This document shows, in pieces, positions 44,701 through 58,284 of a stretch of 64,000 bases of DNA. The notes beneath the pieces were generated by a model. The model did not search any database and was not told the DNA's origin. It saw only the letters and a program-made list of their open reading frames with translations. Both the position numbers and the translations under genes were made by a program. Source of the stretch: Oscheius dolichura (lineage: Eukaryota; Nematoda; Chromadorea; Rhabditida; Rhabditidae); NCBI GenBank assembly GCA_932521035.1, contig OW051495.1, positions 10,602,001-10,666,000 on the forward strand, written 5' to 3'. The stretch's first letter is position 1. Each line of letters starts with the position of its first letter.

Positions 44701-47700
44701 TTTTCAGTTTTAAGCTGTTCAAATGAGCAAATAGGAGAAAGTCTAGATTTGGTACCTCAAGTAATAAAAGGACCATTTCCGGCGCGGCTTGCTTTTGCAA
44801 ACAAAAAGCTAACAGAAGAGAGCGCGAATAGTAATGGTGTACCTGCAAAAGTTGTGCCCTTTCACCGCCCCCACATAGCCCCTCAAAAAAGATAAGAAGA
44901 CCGTCTGTGCCTGCTATTTCCCTCCTAACATGTCAACAGAAAAATATTGTTACAAATTTGTGGATGGATACACATAAAGTGGTACACGTTATTGATTAAT
45001 GAGGACTGCCTATTTTTGTGGCTGTCAAAAAGAAACGAAGACCGGGAGACCGGAACTGGTGAGAGCAGATAACAAGCCTCGGAAGAGGGGAATGACCCGC
45101 AGATAAAAAGCGTAGAGAGAAGAGTGGCGCGTGGGAAGATACTAAATCTTTAGTAGATTATAGTGATAGTGGAGGGAGTGGGGATAGACAGAAAGGAGAA
45201 AGAGAGAGATTGGAGCCAAATTTATCCGAAAACATGACTGAATTTGTGAATAACGGGATGAAAAATGGTTGTTATTTGCTGTGAATGTGTTTAGAAGAAA
45301 GAAAATATTCTTTCTCAAGGTTATTGAACTTTGGCGAGTGATTTTTTGGATCCATGAGATTGAACCGACTGATAAATTTGTTGAAAACTTCAAATTAACA
45401 GTTCGAGATAGAAAAAATGGCTATGGATCACAACAAACGATACAGAAATAGAACTTTGATTTAAATATCTTATAAAGTGTTTTCATAAGGATAGAATTAA
45501 TATATTATACACCAGAATTTTGGGCAGTAGTAGACATATTTTCCACAACAAAACAATATTACAGTGCTATGCCCACCCGCTTCGGGCCAAATCTTTCTTT
45601 GACTTACATTTAATAGCCAATAGGTCAGCTATATTCATCTTTGGTTCATCCGGTATTCCATAAAGTAAAAAGAATGTAGAGGGGCGACTGTACACTGCGA
45701 AGAGAGGACTCACTGCCCCCTGCCGACTGTAACACACAGCATAGAGCCCCGGGTGCTCATCATCGCGACAGGATCTAAGATGCCGCCTATATCCTCCGGC
45801 TACAGTTTTCATAAGGGAATGAGGAGTGAGCGGTATCACTAAAGCAGACCGATGACCCTTCTTTGCCGACAACAAATCTTTTAATTAGGTAACGAATGAC
45901 AGGAAAGGGAAGAGCGCGAGGAGCAAAGGAGGGCCACAAAGAAGGGGCCTACCTCTGTATATTGTAAAACTCACTAAGGATATCCCCGGGATAATAACCC
46001 CCATAGTAGGGGTGAAGAGGATAAGCATGTGAACACATTGTCATTTTGTAATTGCAGTTTTTTAAGGCGGCTCGTTTTATACTGTACATATGGGTGTGGG
46101 TGGTTACCTCGTGACTTCCGAGCCCCTAATCTAATCCGCCGGGGAATCTTTCTGTTCCCTGATGATAAGCTCCCACTAACTTCTACTAATCACAGTTCAT
46201 AGTAGAGCAAAACAAACGATGATAAGGTCTTCGACGGAAAAAAGAGACACGGTGTTATACCAGCACGGATTCGCTCGCGCTCTCTCACTCTCCGAAATTG
46301 CCAGGATCTTCTCCAGATCGAGATGAGGGATAACACGCCGTGTGGAAAAACCACTAAAAGAGAACGGGAGACGGAAGCAGCGGGACCCTCTTTCTCTCTC
46401 CCACCGCCACCCGGGAAAGGACATCACAGATGCGCATCGAGACCGGTCCGCTAAGGGAAATGGGCGGAATACTGTTAGTTAGGAGGAGGAACAGGAGAAA
46501 ACGTCATGTGTCAAATGTCTCGGGCAAACCAAAAAAAAAGCGTGTGTATCGGCAGGAGAGGTTGGTAGAATTGGCACAACGTGATTATCTCTGTGTTAGG
46601 AGGGCAGTCAACCGGGAAATAAGGGTATTTGAGCCGAGAGTAAGAAGAGATTTGTTTTGTGTAAGAGGCAGAGTACAGTTTGATAACCTGTGGTGCCAAG
46701 GTAAAAGCTTCCCAGCCGGGATTCCAGAGGAAACTGCTTTGCTTGTTTTCAAGAGTAATGGAGTTCCTACTCCTCCCCTCTTATTATGGAGCCTAGACGA
46801 ACCGGGCCTCACGCGGCTTCGTCTACAGGAGATCCGTCTCTTCCCCACAAGAACACGCTCCCAACACGATGCCTAGCCCCGCAATTATGTGGTGGCGGCT
46901 CTTCAAAACATCCTGGGCGAGCTATCTCGCCGGTTTGAGGGTGGAGGCAGACGGAACGGAAGCCCGATTGGCCTTGAAATGGACACTGCTTTTAGTTGGC
47001 AGCAGGGTTAAATTTAATTGGGTAGAAGACGAAAAAGGACTCCTTTGTACGGAAATGAAACCCTATTTCACACCCAATGCTGCCTTTTACAAACTATCAA
47101 TAAAGCCAGCCCAATTGGTAAGGAAGAAGTGGAAGAGCGAAAATGTCAGGGAGGTCTCTACCGAAAGTTCAAGAGGAGCGGCACAAAAGGACAAGGAGGC
47201 CCAGCCTCCCCCGCGCGGGCGTTAGCTTTTTAGTCGTAAATGGAACTTTACTCGTAAAAGTTGAGTACTCCACGATAAGGAGAAAGTGTGACTCAGCCGG
47301 AGACATACCTGAATCCACAAATTGTGCACACATTTTGAGGAGAAAATCTGTCGATGAGAGCGCCAGGGAAGACATCGGAACACTATCCCGGAAATGAGTC
47401 CAATGCAACGCTTTGGCTAACAAAAGCGATGACGGTTCAAATGATTTTTTCGGCAGCAATTTTTTAACGAAATATTCTAAGAAAGCGGATATTGATAAAG
47501 CGAATCAGAAGAGCAGCTAGGGTGTGGGAATACTACGGCAGCTTGTAAAGTTTATGATTATGAGAAGCTGGTCAGGAAATCACAGGAAATTTAAAGGTTG
47601 AACGATAAAGGGCAGTTTCAATAGGAGAAAGCCTCAAATATCAGGTGACTAAAGTATTGGCCATTCCACAAGGCATAAGCTCTGAGAAACCTTATTGCCT

Positions 47701-50700
47701 AACTAACGGGTTGTTAACGTATCTAACCGCTGTCCTCTACGGTCCTTGGTTTAATTTTAGTGTTCTTTCTCTTCCAAAGATTTACAGCCAAATTCCAAAA
47801 ATTCTATTGTTGTCCCGTTTTCAACTGTAACATCATGAGCATTACACCGCCTAGATTTAATAGTCTAAAATAACGTTCTCCATCTCCCATGATGAGTCGT
47901 CCTGTCATGGATTAAAGGTCTCGGGTAGTATCTTATTGTCTCAAAATGGGAAGCAATTCCATCCGTTTTGACTTTCCCAAAGCAGCCGGTTTTTCATCCC
48001 TCTTACCTCCCTTCCCACAGTCGGTCCAGGCCAAAGGGCGTCGGCGACAATGGGCCGGGTAATTGAGCCCCGGTTGTTCACTAAGAGGCGAAGTCACCGT
48101 AACAGGAAATTGGCGTTTCCCTCTTTCCGTTCTCCGTTTTCACAAACCTCTCCCCCGGGGAAAGAGTTAATTCGCCCTGAGACATACCGGGTGCGACAAC
48201 AGGCCATTTCAAACGTTTACGGCTTTAAACGCGGTCAGCGGATCGTCGTCCTCCCCCTCTTCCCTTTACGGAATTTACGTGGTCTTTAAAGGTATTTCTT
48301 TTCCTCTCGGGACTCCAAAAAACTCACCGTTCCGCCGTGGAAAATATATAGGAGGTCCTGGCGGATATACTGTAGGGTCTCGGAGGTTCTCTCCGTGGTA
48401 AAAGTCCATATAGGTCATGCCATGTGGTGGAGGATACTGATAGCTAGGAGGATAAACTTGCGAATACATAGTCAAGGTAGAGGGATTAGTAATCAAGGCA
48501 GACAGCCTCCGAATAAAGTTGAATAGGAGGTGTGACCGGATATGTGGGAAATATGTTAAAATGTCATTAATTATGCATTACAGTGGCTTATTGGCCGGCT
48601 ACCGGAAGGAGATATTGAAATGGGCGGGAGTTTATAGTCTTCAGGGAAATCGGAAAGATCTTCTGCTCAGAAATAAACATAGTCGGCACTTAATTGGACA
48701 GGGTACAAGAGCATCAGGAAAGGACGCAAGACCACTTTTGAAAACTAGAAGTTTTTCAAGGAAAGTCCATTTGTTGACGGTAACTTTAGTTTTCTTAGAA
48801 GAATGTTAGAAAAGACCAAACGATAATCATCTGGGACCACAATATTAGCAAAAACACGTGAACCAGAGAGGGTCCTGTCAGGCTGTGTAGGCAAAAAAGC
48901 AACTATTCAGCTCTGAATAGGCTCAAATGGTCATCGCTGGCAGCCAGCCAACCTTCTTCCCCGCAGGGTTCTCAGCATTGGGCGTGAGAGAAACATCCTC
49001 ACCCGCCTGGCAGCAATGCCATTTCTTGTGGTCACAAGAGGAGAGAGCGGGAGAGAGAGCGGTAACACTTCTGTGAATCGATTATCGTAGAGAGGGAAAC
49101 GATGATTGGAAAGTGGGGGTGCGCCTCCACCACCACCTCCTCCTCCACCGTCTCCCGTTTGTAAGAGAGTAAAACGGAAGTCCCCATCGTAGAGGACTAT
49201 CATGAGAATAAATCTACAATGCCCGTTACGGGAGAAATGGAGGCGGATGAGACGGAACAGACACGCGAGCGGGAGAGAGAAGTCGCTCTCACTGTCTATG
49301 TCCGGTGGGCTGTTTCGGCTACGCACTAGGAAGATTAGGATCTCGAAGCCAGGAAACGGGCACTTTTCCAAGGACAGCACCTCTCGACCATTGTTCTTGG
49401 CAACTTTTAGAATCGAAAGAGTTTTAGGCAAAAATAAAGCGAGAGTTACGGTCCTCGATAAACGTCTAGGTTTTCTTTAAAAGTCTAACAGTCTATAAAA
49501 GTCAACGACATTGATAAGAAGAAGTTTCCGACTCCTTTCCAGGAGAATCGATTCGTGATAAAAAAAAATTCCGTTATCCATATCAGCAGGAAACCTTTGT
49601 GAATCATACTGAAATGATGCGAGGCAAAAGGAGTAAAATGATAAAAAGCAGAAAGCTTCAGAGAACAGAGTAGTTGCTTGTGAATGGAGTTAGGAAATGA
49701 AACAGTCACAAATGGGAAAAACCGAAGGAACACGGTTTTGTTTAGTTGAAGAAAGGGAAGGCAATTTAATGAAGAACTGATTAACAATAATGCCCAGCTT
49801 AGTACAGTTTTCCTCTAGTACCTGAAGAAACTGGGCATCCGTGTCACCATAACTTTTATAGCCGAGAGAGAGAGGCTGAACTTTTTTCTAGCTCCTTGCG
49901 CAAAGCCGTAAAATTTTTGGCGTACAGCTGTTGGGCCACGAAGAGTCAAGAACGTGGAGAAGAATAGGATGGTATGATCTTCGAAGGAACTCACGTCAGG
50001 ATCCTTTACCGGGGCCAACGGGGACAACAATGCAAAATCTGTGGGGGGCCAGAACCACTTGACATTCGAATCCTCTACGCGGGCCACCAGTCTTAGAAAC
50101 TGCGTGATGAAACGGTTTGGGTGAAAAGAGGAAGGATATCCAGACACAACAAGGGTAACCCGAGGAGGTGCGACGCAGTTGGATTGAAACACAGCCAAAG
50201 ACAGGAAGAAGATTGTTGTTGTCTAGTGGCGAAACCATAAAAAGTGACTAGGAGCAGCCAAAAGTGTTATCTCTACTCTCCTTCCCTCCTCCCCCAAAAA
50301 ATAATTATAGGTTACGCCAGCAACGGGTGTTCCTCGTAGAATCATAAAAATGACAAGATTAGAATCGGGTAATATTTTCACAAAAAGGTCGCAAAGAGGA
50401 AGAGTTGTGACATATTAGGGGCGGGGTACAATTTTGCCAAGTCGACTTAAGTAAGATAATATACATTTTCGGTATCCACGAGGGGCGGTTAAGCAAAGGA
50501 AAAGCTGGGGATAAGCGGAACGGATGAGCATATTAATCGAAGAAGAGGGAGAAGATCTTTATCCCTGTGTTTTTCGTCTAAAGATTTGCAAAATTTAAAA
50601 GTAGAGAGATACTATACACAAGGGAGGTCTCTGTTTCCCATTTAACTGTATCCTTTCATTGAGCGGTGAGGGGGGAAAAAGTGTCATTGGCGGTGTCCAA

Positions 50701-53700
50701 TGTGGCGCCATGCCTTAAGTTTTTAATGTGACAAGCGACTCCCTGTAGAGGTGACAATTATTAGACACAGAGGGAGCGGAAAAGTTTTAGAGAGGCTGGC
50801 TGACCTTCACAGCCCGGGACAGAAGTGATCCATCACGGGCGCGACAAACCTAAAGGAGATCCGCTTGGGATATATCGTAGTCAAGAGCTTATCTAATGGG
50901 ATAGGTTAGGTAAAAAACAACCACGGTCGGTGTTAACTTTTGAGGGTTCTGCCGTATTAGACGAAGAACCCGCGGAGAACGAAGACAGAGAGAAACAGTT
51001 GTAGAGAGGAGACTAATTAAAATTTCGACAAATGTGGGATTGTTCATAGAGACTGTCACCGCTTCTGATCAACAACTCGTTGTTGCTTTTAGATATCTCG
51101 TGATTGGTGTGTAAATCTTTGCTATAAAATCTCTATTTAATAAAGCCAAAAAGCGACAGAGATTAGACAGAGGGGAGGAGGGGATAGTGCGGAGGCGCCC
51201 GGCGGATTTCCTGCAGATATTGCACTAGATCCCTACTTAGGAAATATAAGTCACTTTTTACAGTATAAAAGGAGGAGAAGGTAAGAAAATAGTCGTCGGT
51301 TATGCTATAAAATGGGTACGGCCCCCTTCTCTGCGCCTAATGAATCACAGTCATTCTGTGCCCGTCCTTGTGTCTTCAACATTTGGCGGTTTGTGCCTAA
51401 TGAGCAGTTTTTACAGGAGGCCGCCGCTGCCTGAACTTTTTTTTACTGGCCGAGTGGTCATTCTTCTTTTCCCTTTGGCATCAGCCGCCATTGCCATTCG
51501 TCTTTCTTCTTCGTTGACTGAAAACACAGCGAGCCAGAACTTTGCCAAATGATCCGAGACGTTTGTTTTCACACGCAGACCATTTGCTCATATGGTTATA
51601 GTAAGGCGGCTCGCCTTTTCCTCAAAGGCCGTCTCTCACCAGTTAAAAAAACGAGATGGGTTATCTTGACCCCTCGTTAACCCTCACACCCTCACCCCCT
51701 GCGCCTCCTAATATAATAAAAATATCCCCCAGCTGACGGGTTTACGATCTATTCTTAACAGTTTTCACACTGACTAGGAGGTTTATGACTGGGGTGCCCC
51801 CGGGACCACCCGCTGGCGAGTTATTTATGTTGCTAATTTTTATGGGGTCTCATTGTCCTCACCTAGGCAAACTCAAGGTGAGGAGAATGTTTAGACAAGG
51901 ACTAATCCACTTAGGGTCATGTTAGACGATTGTGGCAACCGACAATTAGCGCATTACCTGGATGGTAGCCGCGGAGAAAGGTTACTTACGCAACAAGGAG
52001 GCAAACTTCTCCCCTCTTAAAAAGTTCACCCCCCTTGAGGACACGGTTCTCCCATCTTTGTGTCCTCGCTGATTCATTTTTCTTGACTCGCTCGCTCTCG
52101 CTCGGTAGCCGGCGAGGCAAGGGCAAAAAGGCAGTCGTAACACGTCACCGTGGGAAAGGAAAAGTGTGAGGAAGTCACTAGCATTCTTCAAATGTTGAAA
52201 GAATGTGCATCTTAACCGGAAACTAATACTTGGAAAGAGACAAAGGTGTGTAAATCTTCGAGGGGGGCCACGCGAGTCAAAGCCGAACTAATCTGTCGCG
52301 GATTGGCGACAATTTTGGGTCAAGTCCTTTCCGGACCCGTACAAGCATTCAAATGAGGCGATTAGCGGGAAGGGGAAGGTTTTCGTGGACTGAAAGTGGT
52401 AAATAAAGGTCAAACCAGGGTGTCTGAATACTGTAAACATTCGCGTAAGAGCATACATGGGGGGTAGTTAAGAAGAAACAGTTCAGACATCAAAACATGG
52501 GCTAACATCGAGAGGGCATCGCTGCTTCCTAATCTTTACCAATCACTGATAGAGGGAATTAATATATTTTTGCTTCTTTCTAGGCAGCCGCTCTCTTAAA
52601 AAGAATAAACAAGGATCAGCATAGAGGGCAACAAGAAGCAACAAGCGTGCGAAAAAGTCGGAAAACACAAAGGAAGAGGAGAAGACGAATGGCGGTTACG
52701 GTAATCCTGCCAAGCGCACTGCGCAGCTGGCCGTCTCCCTCCCTGTCTCACAGAGAATAAATATTGTGTTATTACAACGGGTGCATAAGAGAGGGGTCAG
52801 GTTAGTACTTCCGTAGATTAATGACTTTTAGGGTGTTATAATTAAGACTGTCAGAAAGAAGGGGCAAAAGACGATACAGATGGATGATCATAAGAGATGC
52901 CAGTTTGGAAAGTCAGCTATTTTCTCCTTGACTATGCTCCTACGAATACAGTATACCTTGCATATAAAGGCTGTCACCAACAGGAGGGTGCGGCATCAAA
53001 ACAAGGAGAACAAAAAGGCTCCACGGATCCGGAGGGATAATCCGGACGCCGGCTGCCGGCTCCGGTCAAGGGGATGGCCCCCTCTCGGCTAAGATATTCT
53101 GCCCAAGGTGCCTTTGTTTCGCCGTTTCCTAATCTCAAAGGAGACAGTAACAATATGATCAGGAGAGAGAAAGGAAAACAGGGGTCCCTCCCTTTTACAA
53201 GATAATTATTCAATGGCTATAGCTGCTTTTTTCCATTTTTGAGACACAAAATCACCTGGATATTTGATTAAATCTCTACATTTCAGAAGCCTAGAAGCTG
53301 ACGTTAGTAATCAGGCGAGGTGATGATTAAAGATATATCCAAATTTGAACAACAGGTGAAATCTACTACGCATATTGGGAGGAAAAAAAGTGAATAGGTT
53401 TTTTTAATTGATGGCAAATACATGGATCACCGGGGACATACAAAATATCGAACGGGCTCCTTTTCCCTTAAAATGAGATATGTTTTGTTCTTTAAAGTGT
53501 AGGGCAGATAAGCCAAAAAGAATCCAACGTAGATGGGCTTGGCTGCGTCACGAATGATTCGCAGAAGACACCAATGCGCCTATTTATGGTATTTTTAGAA
53601 GACTTGGAGTCATTTTTCCAAAATAGAAACACCTTTGGTAGTAATATAAACAATCTTAACCACCATTTTTTAATCTAACAACTTGCACTTTCCTCTCACA

Positions 53701-55056
53701 ACGTTGCCCATACCTTTCTCCGCAGTGCAAGCTCTCAAATTTCGAGACAGAACAGAACTTTGTCTTCGACGTAGTCGGAAAGTGTAGGCCCCTTCCCGTA
53801 GCATTTGCCTATTTCTTCTAAAAACAGTGAGAAAGTTGTCGCCATATTTCCTTTCAAATGCTTTTGGGAAAATGCCGATCGCTACCGGAAATGGTTCTCT
53901 GTTAGTTCAGTGGTTCAAATCATTGGGGGTCGAAAGGGAAAAGTTTAAATAGAGGAAGGAGATGGCGCTCCTTGTGGATATGTCCTATCCAAGTAAACAG
54001 ACTGTGAGCGGTGGTCAAAACATTTCAACGCCTTGGGAATAAACTCCGGCCATATGGGGAGGGAGAGTCCACGAATTAGTGGAGGAAGCATTATGAAGAC
54101 CGAGTAGTATAAAATAGATGTTGCTTCTCTGTGCCGACAGTAAGCAAAGAAGAATCATTAGTAAACCGCTAACATCCGCAAACAAAGTGAGAACAAGAAG
54201 GAACATGAGCAAAAGGTGATAATGCTCCCTTGTTCCAGTAAGACCGTTGTCTGTACCATTGTAATCCCTAAATTACTCAACCGCCAAAAGGGAGCGCCGT
54301 CGAGTCATAAAAACTATGGCGGTCATCATTAGGAGTCGGGGTTAGAGAAGGTTACTCTTTCCCCCCGATGCACCAGGCTTGCTTTCGGATGGGGGGAAAT
54401 TGATAGAGGAAGGAATAAAAGAGGGAGAAGGAGTTTTATAACCGGAAGGACCCGTTACTGAAAATGAGAACCAGCCAGAAGGATATGTGAGAAGGAGCTC
54501 GTGCAGTTGCTGGAAAACAGCTGTCAGGAGGTAAGGGGCAAAAGGCAACCATTTCAAGTGGCAAATTTGCATGGTTTCTAAAAGTTAAAACGAGATTAAG
54601 ATAGAAGGTGTGCTGAATTATGAGTAGAAAAAGACAACAGGTGCTAATGGTGAAAAATACGAGGAAAGATTAGATGGAGGAGGACAGCATACCGATGAAT
54701 AATAAGAGAAAATTAGTTGAACAAGTGAAAGGAACACCCTCCTTGTCAATGTAATCAAAAGAGCTTTTAGTGGATAATCAAGTAAAAAAGTCAACATTTG
54801 AGCAGGTGGGATGGCGTGCGCGAGAGCCATCCTCCGCGGCCCCCGACCCCGTGGGGCAAGCCAGGAGGCCACAGGCAAACGTGGAAACGCGAATGGTCAA
54901 ATAAACGGCGTGGTATTAAAGTCAACAAGTTGCTGAATTTTGATAGAGAAGGGGGGTCGGAAGGGATAGGAAATTGCCGCTGAACATACCAGACTCAATT
55001 ATAGATGTTCCTTCTTCGTCTTCGGACTCTTCCTCAAAGCTGGGTTCTTCCTTCAT
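41740..55056 (-). CDS. lin-1: ELK-type ETS transcription factor, LIN-1-like, 472 or 497 aa
   Basis: Core exons: 43669-43547, 43437-43313, 43082-42861, 42819-42735, 42692-42551, 42506-42176, 42131-41912, 41843-41740. Two candidate first exons, 55056-54990 and 48469-48328, both end in phase 1 and fit exon 43669. The ETS domain runs from [10 protein letters not shown] through [32 protein letters not shown] and KFVYRFV, the ELK-subfamily signature near the N-terminus. The C-terminal half has S/T-P sites and two FxFP ERK-docking motifs (FQFPP, FKFPT). Sumoylation consensus words (IKKE, IKVE, and MKEE at the start of the distal first exon) are also present. LIN-1 is a Ras/MAPK-regulated repressor of vulval fate; FxFP docking and sumoylation are known features of it, which supports this orthology. 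Confidence 0.85.
43670..54989 (-). other. Very long 5' intron region of the ETS gene, with alternative first exon at 48328-48469
   Basis: If exon 54990-55056 is used, this is one 11.3-kb intron in a genome where introns are mostly about 45 nt. ORFs inside (plus 46430-46876, minus 48931-49431, minus 49815-50198) show no domain and were not called. No other gene was recognised. The length suggests regulatory content. Confidence 0.5.
48328..48469 (-). CDS. Candidate alternative first exon of the ETS gene
   Basis: An ATG at 48469 opens 47 codons ([17 protein letters not shown]..., Tyr/Pro-rich) ending at AAC-G|GTGAGT, phase 1, exactly the phase needed by exon 43669. No AG acceptor lies close upstream of the ATG, so it would be an exon with its own promoter and not an internal exon. 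Confidence 0.5.
54990..55056 (-). CDS. Distal first exon of the ETS gene
   Basis: A TTTTCTTTTAG-G acceptor directly precedes the ATG at 55056. The 22 codons ([20 protein letters not shown]...) are strongly acidic and end TCT-G|GTATGT, phase 1. The trans-splice-like site and the MKEE sumoylation-type motif favour it as the main LIN-1 N-terminus. Confidence 0.6.
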
Positions 55057-56047
55057 CCTAAAAGAAAAAGTATTACTGCTTACGGGTTTGCTATAATTAG
55101 AGAGACGCTACAGAAGTGACTTTACAAAGTGATATCATTAAAGTGTCTCCTCGCGGAGGCGGGAATATTCGAAATTCTTTTATGTTTCCTCCGGAGAGAA
55201 GGATTCCCAAGATCGTTACAGTTAGGGTGCTCTAAGTGGCTAATCTGGCGCGTTTCCGTCCTTGTCGCCAAAAGGCGGCGGGTCTCTTTGACGCGTGATC
55301 AAAATCGCGGTAGCGTGCCCTAACCGACCTTCGTAACCGATAGTCTGTCAATTAGGAAGAGAGACAGTATTTCTCTTCAGCTTCTAAAATAGCTAATCCT
55401 AGACAAAGATGAGTCACAGTGGAATGAAGAAGTAGCCTACGCGTGATCAAATTCACAAACGATCGATGTTGAGCTCACCCTCTCCCCGCGGGCGTTTTAC
55501 AACGAAAGGAGACATTTTACTTGAGGGGACGGGAGGCTTCCCGGGGTCTGAGTGATATCAACATCACTAGGCTACGTGAACATGAAAATCAACGGGGGAA
55601 AAGGTTGATAGGAATGAATAATCCTTCAGTAAGAAAGTCCTGCTGTCACCTCTGATGGCAAAAAGGAACAGCAACTGAGATAAAGGGTGAAAGCCGTAAA
55701 CAAGGTAACAGCTGGGCAGTTCTCTGGATGATATCGAAACAAAATAATCCCTCTTCAGCTCCGAAAGAGTTGACATTACTATAGCAGCTTTAATTTATAC
55801 GGTTTACTTTTGGTTTTCTTAACATCTCTTCCTCCGTTTGGTGGAGAAAAAAGGCCTTGAAAAACGGAAATCATTCTGTTTTTTCACGCTTACACCAACA
55901 ACGCTTCCCTTAGGGAAGATTACATCTCAGCTTATTTCCTGTTTAACGGAAAGAGTATCGCCTTTTTGGAAGCGCAGACACACTTGCCCTCATAAAGAAC
56001 TGCGTCGAAGGTATCGAAAACATGAAAACCCCCTGCCACCGGCAGGC
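55057..56047. other. Intergenic region between ETS gene and collagen A
   Basis: Divergent promoters. A plus ORF at 55838-56320 overlaps the collagen start in another frame and is not supported. Nothing else was recognised. Confidence 0.5.
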
Positions 56048-56055
56048 TATATAAG
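56048..56055 (+). promoter_or_regulatory. TATA box of collagen A
   Basis: TATATAAG, 40 nt upstream of the ATG at 56088 and outside the inverted-repeat arm. Confidence 0.55.
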
Positions 56056-56075
56056 CCTGAGAGAGAAAGGGACAG

Positions 56076-57306
56076 CAGCATTCAGCAATGGATCTCGAAC
56101 AACGTATCAAGGTGAATTTTGCCTATTCCTTTCTCCCAACAACAGCTCAATTATAGGCTTACCGCTTCGTGGCCTACTCGGCCGTTACCTTCTCTGTGGT
56201 GGCAGTCCTCTCGGTCTGCGTCACCCTGCCGATGGTCTACAACTATGTGCACCAGGTCAAGAGAACCATGCACAACGAGATCAACTACTGCCGCGGATCG
56301 GCCAAGGATATCTGGACTGAAGTCAACACCCTGAAGAACCTCCCCGCCGGAAACCGTACTGCCCGTCAGGCTGGTTACGGAGACAGCGGAGTCTCTGGAG
56401 GACAGGCCGCCGCCGGAGGATGCGATGCATGCTGCCTCCCGGGAGCTGCAGGACCTGCCGGTACTCCCGGAAAGCCCGGAAAGCCTGGAAAGCCCGGAGC
56501 ACCCGGACTTCCTGGAAACGTAAGCGAACTAAAAGGACTAATTGTAAAAATTCCAATTATAGCCAGGAAAGCCTCCCCAGCAGCCTTGCGAGCCCGTCAC
56601 TCCCCCACCATGCAAGCCCTGCCCCGCCGGACCTCCCGGCCCCCCTGGACCCCCCGGACCTGCCGGAGACGCCGGAAGCGATGGACAGCCCGGAGGACCT
56701 GGAAACGATGGAGCTCCTGGAGGACCGGGACCCAAAGGACCCTCTGGACCCGCCGGAAACCCCGGAGCTCCTGGAGCCCCTGGACAGCCCGGACAAGACG
56801 CTCCCTCCGAGCCAATCCAGCCCGGAGAGCCCGGTCCCGCTGGACCCGCTGGACCTCAGGGACCCCCTGGCCAGCCTGGAGCCCCTGGACAAGATGGACA
56901 GCCCGGTTTGTTCCCCATCAGTAGGTTAATTCGCATTTTCAGGCGCTCCCGGACCCAAGGGCCCCAACGGACCCGATGGACAGCCCGGAAACGATGGAAA
57001 CCCAGGAGCTCCTGGAGAGGCCGGACCAGCTGGAGGAGCCGGAGAGAAGGGTATCTGCCCCAAGTACTGCGCCATCGATGGAGGAGTCTTCTTCGAGGAT
57101 GGAACTCGCCGTTAAGATACTCATTCTATACGGGACTGTTTTGTCTCTCAAGAGCAAATAAATCTAGTCATACTCTGCATTATATCCTGCTACAGTTATA
57201 TAACAGCGTTCCACTCGTTGGAGCATAACCGCAAAATGAGAATGACATTTGGTCTAGAGATGATTTGGCTGATCTCCAAAGGGAGTCTGATGAACCTCCG
57301 CGGGCA
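56076..57306 (+). repeat. Left arm of a 1,231-bp inverted repeat
   Basis: Reverse-complementary to 58285-59515 with no difference noticed in exons, introns or 3' flank (paired coordinates always sum to 115,591). The arm starts 12 nt before the collagen ATG and ends about 190 nt after the stop. Confidence 0.92.
56088..57115 (+). CDS. Cuticle collagen A, 300 aa
   Basis: Four exons: 56088-56111, 56157-56519, 56563-56905, 56943-57115. The N-terminus ([20 protein letters not shown]...) is the nematode cuticle-collagen type: a short cytoplasmic part, a membrane-spanning signal anchor, and a basic VKR that may be a subtilisin-type processing site. Gly-X-Y blocks follow, separated by Cys clusters ([20 protein letters not shown]), ending with [16 protein letters not shown]. 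It forms trimers secreted by the hypodermis into the cuticle. All introns are 37-45 nt. The protein and its introns appear identical to collagen B. Confidence 0.96.
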
Positions 57307-58284
57307 TCCGGCAGTAGTACGGTGAGCCGATAGTTATATATCGAAGCAAACTCTTTCGGACTAGTTAACACAATATGCTATTCGTGTATCACAGCTTCTG
57401 GGAAGAAAGATCGCTTGTTTTAGAGAGGAAGATTTTTAGGATTTCTCTGAAGGTTTTCTTTATCTTCGGGGAGTCTTTTCTTATTAGGGAGGAGTTTGGA
57501 CTTTGGCTTCCATTAAGTCTATAGATAGTTCTGTAGAAAATTATCTTTTAAGAATTAAAATAGGTGGGCGATCTTATTTCCTTGTGTATGAGATTTAGTC
57601 GTGGCGCGCTTGCGAGTTTGAGGTTTGCGCGTATCACACATATCCACAGATCTTTTTGAAACGCTGAAATTCATTGTTCCTTGCCCCTTGCAAGCTACGA
57701 ATTTCTACAGCGTTTTATATTGTCCGATGTAATGGGCGACGATAAATCCACTGGTAACGGTCGCAACTCTTGGGAGCTCTTATCCTGATCCGGAACAAAC
57801 GGAATATGGGATTCCGAAGGAAAAGGTTCCTTCCGGTCCATGTTCAACTAGCCACAGATTAGAAGTGGTACGTTCCGTCCTCTCTATCCAAATCTCGAAA
57901 GAAGAGCTACAAAGATGAAATACACCCTGGCACAATTACTCCTGGTTAAAATACCCGACAAAGTCACAAGTTTCATCCAAAACTGATGTTGATCAAGGTT
58001 GATCAAATGAGATAGGTCTACTCGGTCCTATCCATAGTTCCAATCCGATCGTGTCGGTAAACCAGATTCAACAGACTGGTTATCATTAGTAACAAATCAG
58101 TGGCAAAGCAAGCAATTAATCATCAATTCCGCTAGGTCAACTGATATCCAAATCAAACTAGGAGAAATTAATTTTGAGTAAAAACAATCAAGAGTAGAAA
58201 CTGGGAATGGTTAAACCTATAAATGTACGAGTAACCGGTTCGCCCTAATTTTAGTCCTTGTACAGAACATGTACAGTTATCCAA
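57307..58284. other. 978-bp spacer of the inverted collagen repeat
   Basis: Unique sequence between the two arms, containing both 3' ends' downstream DNA. No ORF or RNA gene was recognised. Confidence 0.7.

Noticed and set aside
46430-46876. 148-codon plus-strand ORF inside the ETS intron
   Set aside because: Arg-rich without domain; no initiation context, splice sites or coding-like periodicity noticed.
48931-49431. 166-codon minus-strand ORF with poly-Gly
   Set aside because: The Gly run comes from a CCACCACCTCC simple repeat; nothing else supports coding.
49815-50198. 127-codon minus-strand ORF with a GTGAGT donor-like site
   Set aside because: The donor is phase 0, which does not fit the next ETS exon (phase 1), and no domain is visible.
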